Source: Diospyros lotus (Eukaryota; Streptophyta; Magnoliopsida; Ericales; Ebenaceae). From it: a stretch of DNA of 64,000 bases. Below the pieces are notes generated by a model. It was not told the origin of the DNA and did not search any database. It saw nothing but the letters and a program-made list of their open reading frames with translations. Position 1 is the first letter of the stretch. Every line of letters starts with the position of its first letter. Shown here in pieces: positions 47,246-59,579 of the stretch. The translations under genes were made by a program, and so were the position numbers. The stretch is taken from positions 22,725,310 to 22,789,309 of the forward strand of contig NC_068352.1 in assembly GCF_014633365.1 (NCBI RefSeq), given 5' to 3'.

Positions 47246-49546
47246 AAAAATTCAAACTTTTTTTCATTTTTGCAATCTAATCCAAACAATTCAATTTTAG
47301 CAATTATATCCCAATTGACTCAATTATGCGCAATTTTATTTAATGTCTGTCATTAAAATACATTTGAGTGGTCCCTACATGTACATATGTAAAAAAAAAT
47401 GATATGTTATATATATATATAAATATACAAAGAAAAGGAAGGGCAAGGGATGGACGACGATGACGACAGCAACAAAGGAGGATGGCAATGGCAATGGTGT
47501 TGGCCTAGAGGCGACAAACAATCTAGAAGCTGGAGGTGGCGATGGAGGCTGATCTAGAATCTAGAAGCATGATGGTTGATCATTGAGGTTGATGGGGCAG
47601 GCTTAAGCGACCGATGGCAAGGGTAAGGCAACCGGCAAAGGGCGGCATCGACCGGTAAGAGCAAAGGGCAGTTGGTTGGTTTCTATGAGGTGGTAGTGAG
47701 GAAGAGGAAACCTAGATCAGAAACAAGAAAGACGGACTGTCACGCAACAAGGCAAAGACGGCAAATGTTGGGCTTTCCCCTCTTCCTTCCAGATCAGCCT
47801 CCATCGCCGCCTTCAGCTTCCAGATCGGTCATCGCCTCTAGCCCAGTGACTTCACCATTGTCTTGATCTCCTCCTTCGTCACCGTCCATCCATATGAGTG
47901 GAATAGTGTATTTCTTTCTTTTTTAGATGGATTTTCTTTAAAGCAAGCATCTAATCATCTAGACAATTCTTTACAGAATTACAAGCATTTGTGCAAAATT
48001 ACAAGCATTCGTGTATAATTTATAAGGATCTAATTATTGTATGCCAAATGTTTGTTAGAATGCATGAAAGAACCTTACAAAATGCAAAATGTAAAAACAC
48101 TATAAGTTGACCCAAGAAGAAGTAAGTAAAAAAACTGAAGTTCCGGAGACATTTCTAATAAAATTGTCTCTTGGAATCTCTCAGGTACCCCCAAAAGACC
48201 CACTTGGGCCCCTCCCGAGTGCTCTTGATAGACCCTCGAGGTCTCTCCCAAATCCAAGAATGTATTAAACTCATTTTCAATGTTTTTACTTGAAAATTCA
48301 AAATAGATGATTCAAAAGACATATATCCTCTTTCACCTGTTAACTTTGATTTATATAGATAAGAGGTTATATCTTCGATCAAGTTAACACAAAAACTTTA
48401 CTTATACTATAATTTTTTTATTTTTTTGTACTCATTCGGAGACTGATTAAATGTTTTGTATAATTAAACTTACCCCGTAGCTAAGCTCATGTTGAAACGA
48501 AGCCTTAAAATTGTATGGTTAAAAAAATTTTCTTTCATTCCCCCAAAATTACGATAGTCTCTTTCTTTTTATTAAAATTCAAATAATACATTTCCTTTTA
48601 ATCAGATCTCTAAGTTATTCTTTCTTGTACAAAAAAGCAAATCAGACGGTAACCTATCTCTTTAACAACCCCAAACCAGATCGTCGGTCTCTGCTCTCTC
48701 GCTCTCGAATCTCTTTAACTCTGTTCGTCTTCGTCGGCAACCTATCTATTCGTCGGCGACTGCGACTAATCTCGCTCGTCCGCTGAAGCGGCGTCGCGTT
48801 GCTGTTGCGTTCGAAGCATCGTGAGTTCCTCTCTCTATTCTCTTCTCTTTCGGTATTCCTTCTTCATATTCTCTCCTCTTTACGTCACTGCGTTTTGGTA
48901 TTATTTACATTGGTATTCAAATTTTGAGTTTCTTGCATTTACGTTGTTTACTGATGTTATTTACACTACTGGTCACTGTCTGCTGAGGTTTGGAGTCAGT
49001 TTAATATTGGTTAGGTTAGTCAGAAGAGCTGGATTTAATCTATTATTGATTTGAAATGAACCATGAATGAAGTCATAATCTGCTCATTGCGTAGTCTCAA
49101 ACTGAAACTAAGAATTGCTCGAATACAAGACAAAAAAATTATAATAATAATAAAACGAAAGTATAATTTATCAAGATTTTGTTTTTTCTTTTTTCTTGTT
49201 TATGTTTTGGTTCATTGAGCTAGTTTCCAGATCGCCATCACCTCTAGCCTAGCGCCATCGCCGTCGTCTCGATCTCCTCATTCGTCGTCGTCCATCTATC
49301 CTTCCTTCTCGATCTTTGTATACATATAATTTTATTTTTTATTCTTTTACATCTATACATGTAGGGTCCACTCAATTTTTTTTTAATGACAGGTGATGTA
49401 TCACATTAGTAATGACACAGATTTCTTAAATTGATTTCAGGTGTTTAATAAAATTACACCCAATCGAGTTAATTGGGATACAATTACCAAAATTGAAATG
49501 TTTATATTAGATTGCAAAAACGCGAAAATATTTAAATTTTTACTGC
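47246..49546. mobile_element. long-TIR (MULE-like) element, 2.3 kb
   Basis: Left 47246-47400 and right 49345-49546 are inverted copies over about 150-200 bp (shared tttttgcaatctaat and ttcaatttt). tagtagc occurs at both borders (47239-47245, 49547-49553) and may be the target duplication. Inside, two similar blocks (47800-47880 and 49230-49300) and a gene-like 5' leader with a possible gtgagt donor (48660-48840) suggest captured host sequence. No transposase. Confidence 0.65.
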
Positions 49547-50671
49547 TAGTAGCCCATTATCTATATAATAAAATAAGAAGATTTTTGAAAATGTCTCAAA
49601 AGAGAGACATTTTAATGGTTGAGATCAATTTCTGATATATTTGATGGTTAATATTAAAAATTTTCCCGCCCACAACGCAACCATCTCACTGTCTGTCTCT
49701 CTCTCCCTCTGTCTTTCTCTCTTTGTATCACTCCCTCACTCATTGCCTATCACTTTCCCTCTCTCTTTCTCTCTCTCACATTACAAGAAAAGAGTATATT
49801 TGTGACGGATTTTGAGATGAATTTTCAGTTTGACACAGATTTAGGTCCGTCGGTAAAGTGCCCATCACAAAATTTGAGAAGGATTTTGAGACGGAATTTT
49901 TTCGTCTCTGACTAAGACGGATTTGGAAACGGATTTTCAAATGGATTTTTTAGACGGATTTTTTTTGTCTCAAATTTGAAATAGATTTATAGACAAATTT
50001 TTTAGACTAAAAAAATTTCGTCTCAAAATTGAGACGGATTTTTTTTCGTCTCAAAATTTAGACGAATTTAGAGACTTACTTTTCCCTCTCTAAATCCATC
50101 TCAATTTTGAGACGGATTTTGAGAAAAAAATAAATTTATTTTTCTTGGTTTCATCTTTTTACTTTAAGAATACTATTTATATTTAATATAATAATGTCAT
50201 TCTATCATATAATTGAGTAAGACAAGTATACAATCAATTGACACCTTAAATGTTTATGTTTTATTTCATTACAAATAAAACATTAATCAAGTACAATTTT
50301 TGTAAAAATTTAACATTAAAGTCATGCATTAGTTGATTAATCTTAAGTTGCAACAAATATTTTTATCAACACATTCTATTAATGATATATTGATATTATT
50401 TAATAATATAAAGTTTGATTCTTTTATATTAAACAATATCTTTATAAGATTATGGATCATTTTATTAATATATTTATAAACAAGCATATTCAAACTTATG
50501 AATTGTTTTATTACTATGGTTACAAAAAACTAGTATTTCATATTTTTAAGCAAATGATTAATTAATTATGCCAAAACTCAAAGTTATTGAGTGAAATGAC
50601 AAATATTAATTAATATATGCTAAATAAATACTTATGTAGAATTTAAAAAAATTATCATTAACTACTAAATC

Positions 50672-53600
50672 TGTAAGGGCCCACTCTCGAATATTCCCGC
50701 TAGCATAGGATATTCGAAAGGAGGTCATCACAAAGATGATATAGAACAAACCATAAATAAATAGACAACTCATTTCATTCACTAGCAGTGGAAACTAAGT
50801 TTAAGTTCAATTACACTTCCAATAGCTCAAGAGTTTGGGCTCAATGGCCATACAAAATAGATAAGAGACTCTATTGATAACTAACAAAATAAGAATCATT
50901 TCATCTCAAGTCTCACAAAAATGCTAAACAGAATCTTCAAGTTAGAACGCGTCCCCGTACACCATTATCCTTAGGCCTTAGTCCTACTAGACTCGCCCCT
51001 AATAATAGCTTTCCCTTTACCTGGAATGGCAAAGAAAATCAAGTGAGCCACAAGGCTCAACAAGTTCTAGGACAAAAAAATAATGATCATGAACCAAAAA
51101 TAAGGTGACACCAAAAGAGAGTAGTCCAGGACTCGACTGATGTATACAAGTTTTACAATTTAAGACTTGATCAATTCCAAGTTAAATGTATCATACCACC
51201 ATGTACTATTATGCAGATGTGCATATAGATTTAATATCAGTATCAAATCTCATAAGCTCGCAAGCCATCAATCAACACATGCCAAAGTGTATCACATAAA
51301 CAACCTCATAATAAATATAGAGCCAACTTGCCAGGCTATGACCACCTCGTCCTGCGCCAGGTGCTCTAGGGTAGCCTTTCCCTCTGCGCAAAATATTAGG
51401 TGCCCAAAAATAAATAATACTATGCCTCATAATATGATTATACTGAATGTGTATGAAACGTGTCATGCATTCACTGCCACATAAATATAAACATTATGAA
51501 TTTCATCTCATAAGTTGTTGCCATACTTATATATATATTTTATGCCCATCTCACAATACAATACTGGATAGTTTTTCACTCATATCAAGTGTTGTTTGCT
51601 CAAATGAGAATCAAATTATTTTCATTCTTATATATATATGAAGAGCTTCAAAGACATTTAAAGAATCTCCTAAAGTGAATTCCAAAAATTAGCTTTGAAA
51701 TTGCTAGTTGAAATAAACCTAGAATTTTTCTAAGGCTAAGGACCAACTAGAACATTTTTTTGTAAATGTCTTCCTTTTGAAAAACTAACTCCCACTATTT
51801 TGATAACCAACATTCATTGTTGTAAAAATGATTTTTAATAAATTTTTCAAGAAACAAAAGCTATGTATTTCGAGGGTGGTAAAATTGCAATTTCCTGAGT
51901 TTGTACTAAAATCAAAATTCTATCTTTTTATTGTTATAGATTTTGATTTTTTTGATATTTTTATTGAATCCAAGTAGGGGTACTTTCTTATTTACATTTA
52001 TGTATTAAAGTAAATGTTTGCATTTTCTTTAATTTATATTTTACTAAACATTTACTTAAGTTAAGAAAAGATAAATAGATAGGGTGTGAGCAGACAGTTC
52101 CCATTCAAAGGCATATGGGACGAGCTCGCTGGAAAGGGCTCACAAAAAGAGCTCGGAAGAGCTTGCGATCAAGACTTATAGGACGAGCTTGAGGTCATGA
52201 GCGGCTTATGGAGAGAGAGCTCGAGGTTAGGAGGTGCACAGGAGTTCGCTGAACGAGCTCCCAGTCAAGGGGGTTGAGCAAGAGCTTGCGGGGCAAGCTC
52301 GCACCATGAGCTCGCGGGAAAGAGCTCGCGGCTAAGGCTTACGGAGAGAGCTCTGAGGGAGCTAGCAGAAAGAACTGGAGGAAAGAGCTCGCTGGAATAA
52401 AAACGAAGCTGAACGTGTATATATGTATATATATGTGGGTTGGCCAGAACAGAACAGGGGCATTCGAACAACTGTTTAAGCATGAATAAGGTGGATTAGC
52501 TAGGCAGGGCATGGCTCGAATAAGCTTTTCAAATCAGTGAAGGGTAACAGCTCGTTACACATTTATGTATATGCGTATTTATAAGCGGGTCTCATATATA
52601 GACGAACAGAATATATATTTTCAGTTGAGGCTTTTGCTGTTTGCGCAAGACCTCCAAATACCTCAATGAAATCATTCAATGGTGACTTAGCATTTTACAT
52701 TCAGACTCAACACTTATATATATATATATATATAAGAGGCATTTGGATGGACAAGGAACATTCAGTTATGGGTGAGAGCTTCCAAATATGATGCAACATG
52801 TACATATATAAATGTCTGAACAGAGAGCAACGAGCTAATCAAAACTCCGTTGTAACAAAGGAGAAAAGCCATTCACTGAACAAATATTAGGGTAAATCAA
52901 ACCCCGCTTGAGACATCAAATGGACTTCACAGCAACTAGGGAATTTATACACAAAATAGATACAGTGGAAAACACTAACAACGAGGTGACACAATAAGCA
53001 ACAGTTTGCAAATCAAGGAAGCTTGCATTATAATATAGAATATATCTAAGAGAGAGCTCGCGCTGAAAGATAACGTGGAAGTGCAGAAGAACTTGCCTGT
53101 TGAGAATGCAAAAATCAGAGAGAAGTTCCACCCATGCACAGGAAGTAAACAGCAGCAGTGAATAGAAGTGAGTGAATAGGATGGAGAAGGTGAAGAAGAA
53201 GAAGAACACGGAGATGGACTAAAGGAGCAATGGAACAATGCATTCAAAAAATGGGGATACACATTGCACTAAAATAGGAGATTTGTGCACGGAGGCTACT
53301 AGGAAAAAGGAGTGCGTACAGATCTGCACACCAGCTCCAGAATTTACCAAAATAACATTCTTTTCATATTACAAACAAAAATATCCAGGAGCTTGATTGA
53401 CAAATGCTACTTAATTTATTTTCTTTCCCCATTTTCTTATTACACCATCAAGCCTATTATTTCCAAATTATTTCTCACCATGGGCCCAAGCCCAAATCAC
53501 ATGTATCCCATATACATATATTCCAAGCCCACCAGGCTTTATTTTTCTACTTGGGTTAGACATCTCATTAACTATTTAATTGAGGCTCTTTCACTTAAAT

Positions 53601-53722
53601 TTCTGATTCCATGCACCATAAAATAAAATTATGTAATCTAAAATTATTTGCGTGCCACCAAGGAAATTTAAGATTAAGTATTTAAAAAAAATACTTAGTC
53701 CTACATTTTAATTGCTATTACA
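50672..53722 (-). mobile_element. LTR-like family E copy inside the CACTA element
   Basis: Begins TGTAAGGGCCC and probably ends GCTATTACA. Carries the hairpin and acctggaat block (51019-51059). No 5-bp duplication was found at these limits. Bases 53739-53766 reversed (aacgaccctaaagtgggtc) resemble the start of the copy at 59580, so the right limit may be composite. Confidence 0.5.
52121..52396. repeat. irregular array of GAGCTC motifs
   Basis: At least eight gagctc palindromes in about 280 bp, most in the context gagctcgcgg or gagctcgctgg with agag before it. Spacing is irregular, and ggagc or gagctt variants lie between. No reading frame explains it. Confidence 0.7.
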
Positions 53723-54941
53723 CTGACGTCAAGTATCCAAACACCTAGACCCACTTTAGGGTCGTTAAAAAATCTATGTTAGAAATAGTTTTAAGTTTAA
53801 ATATTATTAATGATAAATTATTTATTTTATATATAAAATATATACAAATTATCTTTTAAACAATTACTTTATTTATTGAGTTTTATAATATTAAAATGTA
53901 AGTTTTTTTTACATTTAATAAATATTACCGATAGTTAACTATTGCATAGTTCATATATTTTTTATTTTTTTATTCACATAAATATAAATTAATATTTTGG
54001 ATTCATTTTAACTTAATATATTTATATCAATTATTTATTTTTTTATTTATATTTAATTTTTTAACTTAATATATTGTTAATCTTAATATATATATTTAAA
54101 TTTTTTTTATATATTTTGAAGTTTTTTTGTTTTGTAGCTTTTTTATTTATTTTTTATTTTTTACTTAACATATTTTTTATATAATTTTTACTTAGAGACG
54201 AATTTAGAGACAGATCAAAATCTATCTCAAATTAGATTTGAGATGGAAAAACTCTAATTTGAGACAAAAAAAACTCTAATTTAGAGACGGAAAAACTCTA
54301 ATTTGAGACGGATTTTAATATATCTTTAAATCCATTCTAATTTGAGACGAATTTTTTTTAGACGAATTAATTTTTTTCCGTCTCAGAATCCGTCTAAAAA
54401 AAATCCGTCTCTAAATTGTTGTTTTCTTGTAGTGTCATAGACCCATTGCCTTCCATTCTCCCTCTCTCCCACTCTTTCACTCACTGCTTCTTTCTTTCCC
54501 CCTCACTTTCTCTTTCTCTTTCTCCCTCCCACCCACCCATCCTCGTCTCCAGCCCCTCTCTATCTTTCTCTCTCTCTCTCTCTCCCACCCACTTATCCCT
54601 CTCTCCAACCCCTTTCATACTCCAGTCAAAGTTATCTGTTGCCGCCACCTGAAGCTCCATCGAGGCTCCTCGTTGCTCAAAGCCATCGCCGCCTGAAGCT
54701 CCATTGTGGCCTCATCGCTGCTCAAAGCTATCGGCGCCTCAAGCTGCCTCTACGCCGCTATCGCCTCAAGCTCTATCGCCGTCTCATCCCTGCCTCAACG
54801 CCGTCGCCACCGTCTCCAGCTCCATCGCATCCTCCTCACCGCCTTTGTTGAATCGCCTCCGCTGCCTCAAAGGTATATATGTATATATATATATATTATG
54901 TGTGTGTGTATTTATGTATTTTGTGTGTGTGAAATATGTTT

Positions 54942-57664
54942 TGTAAGCACCCCAACCCGGATATCCTCGACCACCCGGACTACCCGAACGGGAGCGCCTA
55001 CGGGAAGAGAAAAGAATGAGACACAAGACAAAGACCACCCCGGCATGCATATACAAAAATAAGAACAGCGGAAGCAAAGCTCAAGACATGCATGCACTAC
55101 GGGTATCCCGCTAACACAGCGGTCACAAGATAAATAAATAAACACAAACTCTTGTACCGGCATACACGAGACATGAGATATGACCAGGCACAGTCAGAAA
55201 TAAAAGAATAGACCCTATACAACCATCAGAGTTGACAGAGATTGACGAGACTGCTTGTACACCACACTGACTCTGCCGCTAAAGCTGACTCTCTTGCCAT
55301 GGCCCACGCTGCGACTACCTGGAATAATGGAAAGCAAAGTGAGTCGAGAGACTCAGCAAGCATAAGGAAAAAAAAGGTTGAAGGCTACACAAAACCAGAA
55401 ATCTCACCCCAGAATAAACCCCCAGGTACACACAAGCCATGAGACGCTACAATACAATAGTGGAGCATAATAAAATAAAAGCACATACCGGTCCTTGGGG
55501 CCCACATAAGACACTTGGCACCCAAGTTTCATACCAACCTGTTGCTGCCCTGAAAGGCAACAAATATCTCTACAAACCTGCGCGCGCGATCCCGAGCCGG
55601 TACTCCCGTCGCCCGTCCCCGTCGGTACTCCCGACAACCGAGCCATAGGCTCCCTCAGAACGGTACTCCCGTCCGAGAACTAATAACTACCAGTAGCCAT
55701 GCAATGCACATAAAAATGCAATGGCGTAGTGAGCATCAACGTGATACAAGGCGCCCATACATCCAGGCATCAGGCCATGCTCTGCCCACATAGTAAACCA
55801 CACACCATGCATATGCTGCGCTGGATGCAACCTAACCAAGCTAGAATGTCCGTGTCCAAGCATACTCAATAAATGAATATCCCAACATGCATCCCGTACC
55901 CATGTGCATATCAAATCATGAACAGTAATACAAGATATCTAATCATGCAGTAAATCACATACCGGCAGAGCTAGTCAGCAGCGCCCGGCACCGGTCAACG
56001 GCCAGTGACTAGGGGTGTCCACCCGACGGTCCACATCAGGGCCGTACCATAGTCTACCCCAACGTCACCAACAACCGACCCCTGCCCCACTACTCGATAG
56101 CTCTAACCGAACTATAAATAAATCTGAGAAAAACTGTAAGTAAACCCAATAAAATCGTAAATAAACCCGCACGTCTAGGAACCTAGTTCCCAAGCTGGGT
56201 CCGGCATCATTCCCAAAAGGAGTGGGGATGGTACAAACCCTCGTAGGCTCACAACAAATAAAATTATAGAAGCCTCATATTTAATTTAAATTAAAACAAA
56301 TGAATAATAGTTCAACCAATAAGGCAAGGTGCCGAATTAAAGTAAGGGAGGTGATAAAATACAGGAAATCATGGGGTCTTTAACGGGAATTAAAGATCAG
56401 GAAGAGAGTGTTAAGAGCTTACCTTTACACGGCCGTTTCTTCTCTTTCTTGCACTCCCGCTGCGAAGTAAAACGTTCGCTGGCAATAAATAAAATCGCGA
56501 CTTTAATTAAATAAATCTACCGTGTAATATAATTAATTTAGCAGTCTAAAATCCCATATAAGCGCACCACAATTAATATCTCAACGAGTCTCATATTTAT
56601 TTTAAATCAAATCACGCTAATAAAATCCTCGAAGCCAGCTTAATAAATTAAATTTAAATCAAACGACTCCAAATTCCATAATTAATAAACGAACCGAAAC
56701 AGATGAAGAGAGCATATAAAATACGAGAAATCACAAGGTTTCTCACGGGAATTAAGGAATACGAGGAAAGGATTAGGAACTTGCCTGAAACTAGCTGATT
56801 TCGACCTCTCTCAAGCTCCCGAGGCAAATTAAATCATTTCCTAGCAAATAACACAACCGGGACCCAAATTAATTAATTTTAATTGCGAAAAATTTATAAT
56901 TTAAACATAACATGCTTCTATTAATTTTTTACCCACGTACCTGATCACTTCCTTTACCGAAAAATCCTAAAATCCCTTTATTTTTCATATTTTTCCTCTT
57001 CTTTTATTTTCTTCTTTTTCTTCTCATTTTCTTCTTCTTCACGCCCACTGCTCCTGCAACTTCTTCTTCTCCTTTCCTTTCCTTCTTCTTCTTCCTTTCT
57101 TCTTCTTCTTCTTTCTCTTCTTCCTTTCTTCTTCTCCCTTCCTTCTTCTTCTTCCGCGCTGCCTCTCCTGCACTTGCGCGCGTTGCGGCCATGGCCGACG
57201 CTGCCCCAGCTGCTGCCTCGGCCAGCTCTGCCCTCGCCGCTCGCCTCTGGCCGGCCACCGGCTGCCACCGGGCCTGGCTTCCTCCACCGCGCCCGCTGCA
57301 ACCGCCATAGCCGTCGCTGCTGGTTGCTCGGCTGCCATGGCCGAGCGAAGCTGGGCCAGCTTCCATGGCCGCCGCTCCCTCTCTCCCTCTCGGCTAAGCT
57401 CTCTCTCTCTCTATCTCGATCTCCCTATCTCTCTCTCCTTCGCATGAGCTCTCGGCCTTAAGCTCTCCAACTCGAGCTCTCCCTCTCCAACTCTCACTCT
57501 CTGTTTCTCTTTTTCGCCAGAAGCTTCAAGAAGCTTCAATGAGAGACAAATATATATATATATATTGATAGTTATTTTCCAACACACGCGCATCGCCTCA
57601 AATTTTAACACAAATTAATTAATTTAATTAATTTAATTTCATTTAATTAATTAGGGATATTACA
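54942..57664 (-). mobile_element. LTR-like family E copy with 5-bp TSD
   Basis: The 2723-bp unit begins TGTAAGCACCCC and ends GATATTACA, with a perfect tgttt duplication (54937-54941 and 57665-57669). It shares the hairpin block (55317-55355) and a ggcatcattccca block (56204-56260) with 11362-14083, and is within 1 bp of it in length. A pyrimidine-rich then GC-rich stretch is at 56990-57500. No protein domain; solo-LTR-like. Confidence 0.82.
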
Positions 57665-59144
57665 TGTTTTGCCTGGGCTCACTGCCTCAAAGGGAATAAG
57701 TTTTAAGGCAAAGCTTATGTATTTATGTATGTATTTAATAGAGCTTTCGTCGCGACTCCCTGTGATGTTTGGGCTCTTCCATTGTAGCTCCCTCAAAAAG
57801 CTTCTTATATAATATTATATAGATATATATATATATAACGTATGTATTTCGTGTAAATATATATATGTATGTATATACATATGTATAATGTATATATATA
57901 TATAACGCCTAGGCTCGCTGCCTTAAGTAAATATATATAACATATGCATTATATATATATATTTCGTGTATCGTAGCTCCCAGATTGTTGCTCCCAATTT
58001 CTTTTTCCTATATATGTATTTCGTGTATTTTGTAGTCTCATAGTGATGCCTGTGTATTCTAATCTTGATACAATTATTTTAATGCGGTTATTCTCATAGT
58101 GATACATGAAACTATATACACAGGTAATCTTATGGTGTAGTCTCATAGTGATGCCCGTGTATTAATTATAATTATTTTAATCTTGATATTTAATATATTA
58201 ATTAAATGTAGCATGTAAACTCTCAATCAAATTTTGTGCGTAAATTCATGATCTAATACAATGAAGATGTTCAAGTAAATGAGTTGAGCTATGATTTACA
58301 GAGGTGCACAATTTTTTTTTTTTACAAATATCATAATTTTAATGTTGGATTTTACTTTTCACCTTTACTCCATGTAATATAATTTTGGTTTTAATTGAGA
58401 ATTTTTTGATATTAATTTTAATAAAAAAAATTAAATTTACATGCTAATACTCTTAATTGTAAACAACTAAAAACAGTCTCTTTATTAAATACAAAAATAA
58501 CCCTCATAATTTTTGTAGGACGATGGTGAATCAAATTGAAAAAATAATCATATATATTATTATGTAACTAAGCTATAAATACATGGCACCGGAAAATAAT
58601 AAATGTTATTTTATTAATTATCATGTGTCAATTAAACCACATGACTTGATGATTTGGTGTAAAAATCAGCGTTGTCATCTTATTTAATTCTAATTAAATG
58701 CTAATTCAACGTTATCATCTTACTTAATTTTACTTTCTAATTATGTCTCTTATACTTTAATTTGGTAGACCATTATGTTATCTTTCCAATTATCCCCCCG
58801 GTCGTTGATGGTTGCGGCCGGCGACGACTGGTATGTATTGTAGAGTATTTACTAATGTGCTTTATTATATAGATTTAGTAATTTTTTTATTATAAAACGT
58901 TAACAATTATACAATAACTTTAATTTTTATTTTTTGTTCAATGTTTACAATTTCTTTTACTTGCTCTTATATTTTGATTTACAATATTAGTGAACATTAT
59001 AAATCTTATATGTTTGTTTATTATTCGAGTTTTGTAGAGCGTTTAATACAAGCAAAATTATTACAACATAATATGTATAAATTATAATTACATTTTAATC
59101 TTAATATTATTTATATCGTGCCTTTAGGCACGGGTACAAGCTAG

Positions 59145-59579
59145 AATTCCTACTTCCCCCCAATCCTAAAGCTAGAGGGGGGCAATGGCGGTCCGAGAGG
59201 CGATGTGGGGAGGGGGAAGGGTGACCGTTTGTGGCCGGTGGAGGGGGCGACCAAGTGAGGCAGTGCGAGCGGCAGATAGAGGGGTACAACAGATGGTGCT
59301 CACAGTAAGGGGGCGACGGACGGCAAACATTGTATGCAGCGAGGGGAACGATGGTGCTCGCTGTGGTGGTAGGGCGAGGAGGGGCAATAGTTTGAGAGAG
59401 TGTGTGGTGGGTTTGAGAGAGAGAGAGAGTGACAGTGGGCGACCGCGACGAGGAAGAAGAACGAGATCTGGCTAGGAGAAACAGCACGGTCGCAGCAAGA
59501 AAGAAGAACCAGATCCGACGAGGAAAAGTAGTACGGTTACGCTGGAGAAGAAATAGTTCCGGCTACCAGCAGCAGCGTC
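59145..59579. other. intergenic patch similar to part of Helitron A
   Basis: Reverse-complemented, 59340-59440 resembles 37370-37440 of Helitron A (ctctcaaacccaccac, cctcctcgcccta). It may be a truncated relative. No gene. Confidence 0.45.

Larger units (their letters stand above)
49779..54434. mobile_element. CACTA (En/Spm-type) element in Helitron B
   Basis: Left end CATTACAAGAAAA, reversed right end CACTACAAGAAAA, 3-bp duplication tca (49776-49778 and 54435-54437). Both sub-ends are packed with gagacggatttt/aaaatccgtctc motifs (49800-50130, 54190-54420). No transposase; much of the inside is a family E copy. Non-autonomous. Confidence 0.9.
49560..59144 (+). mobile_element. Helitron B, 9.6 kb with nested elements
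   Basis: The 5' end is TCTATATAATAAAATAAG after an A. The 3' end has a perfect hairpin cgtgcc-ttta-ggcacg (59117-59132), then 8 nt and CTAG (59141-59144). The base after CTAG is A, not the usual T. The last ~250 bp and first ~20 bp match Helitron A. Without nested elements it is about 2.2 kb. It holds a CACTA element (49779-54434) and a family E element (54942-57664). No Rep/helicase seen. Confidence 0.75.
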
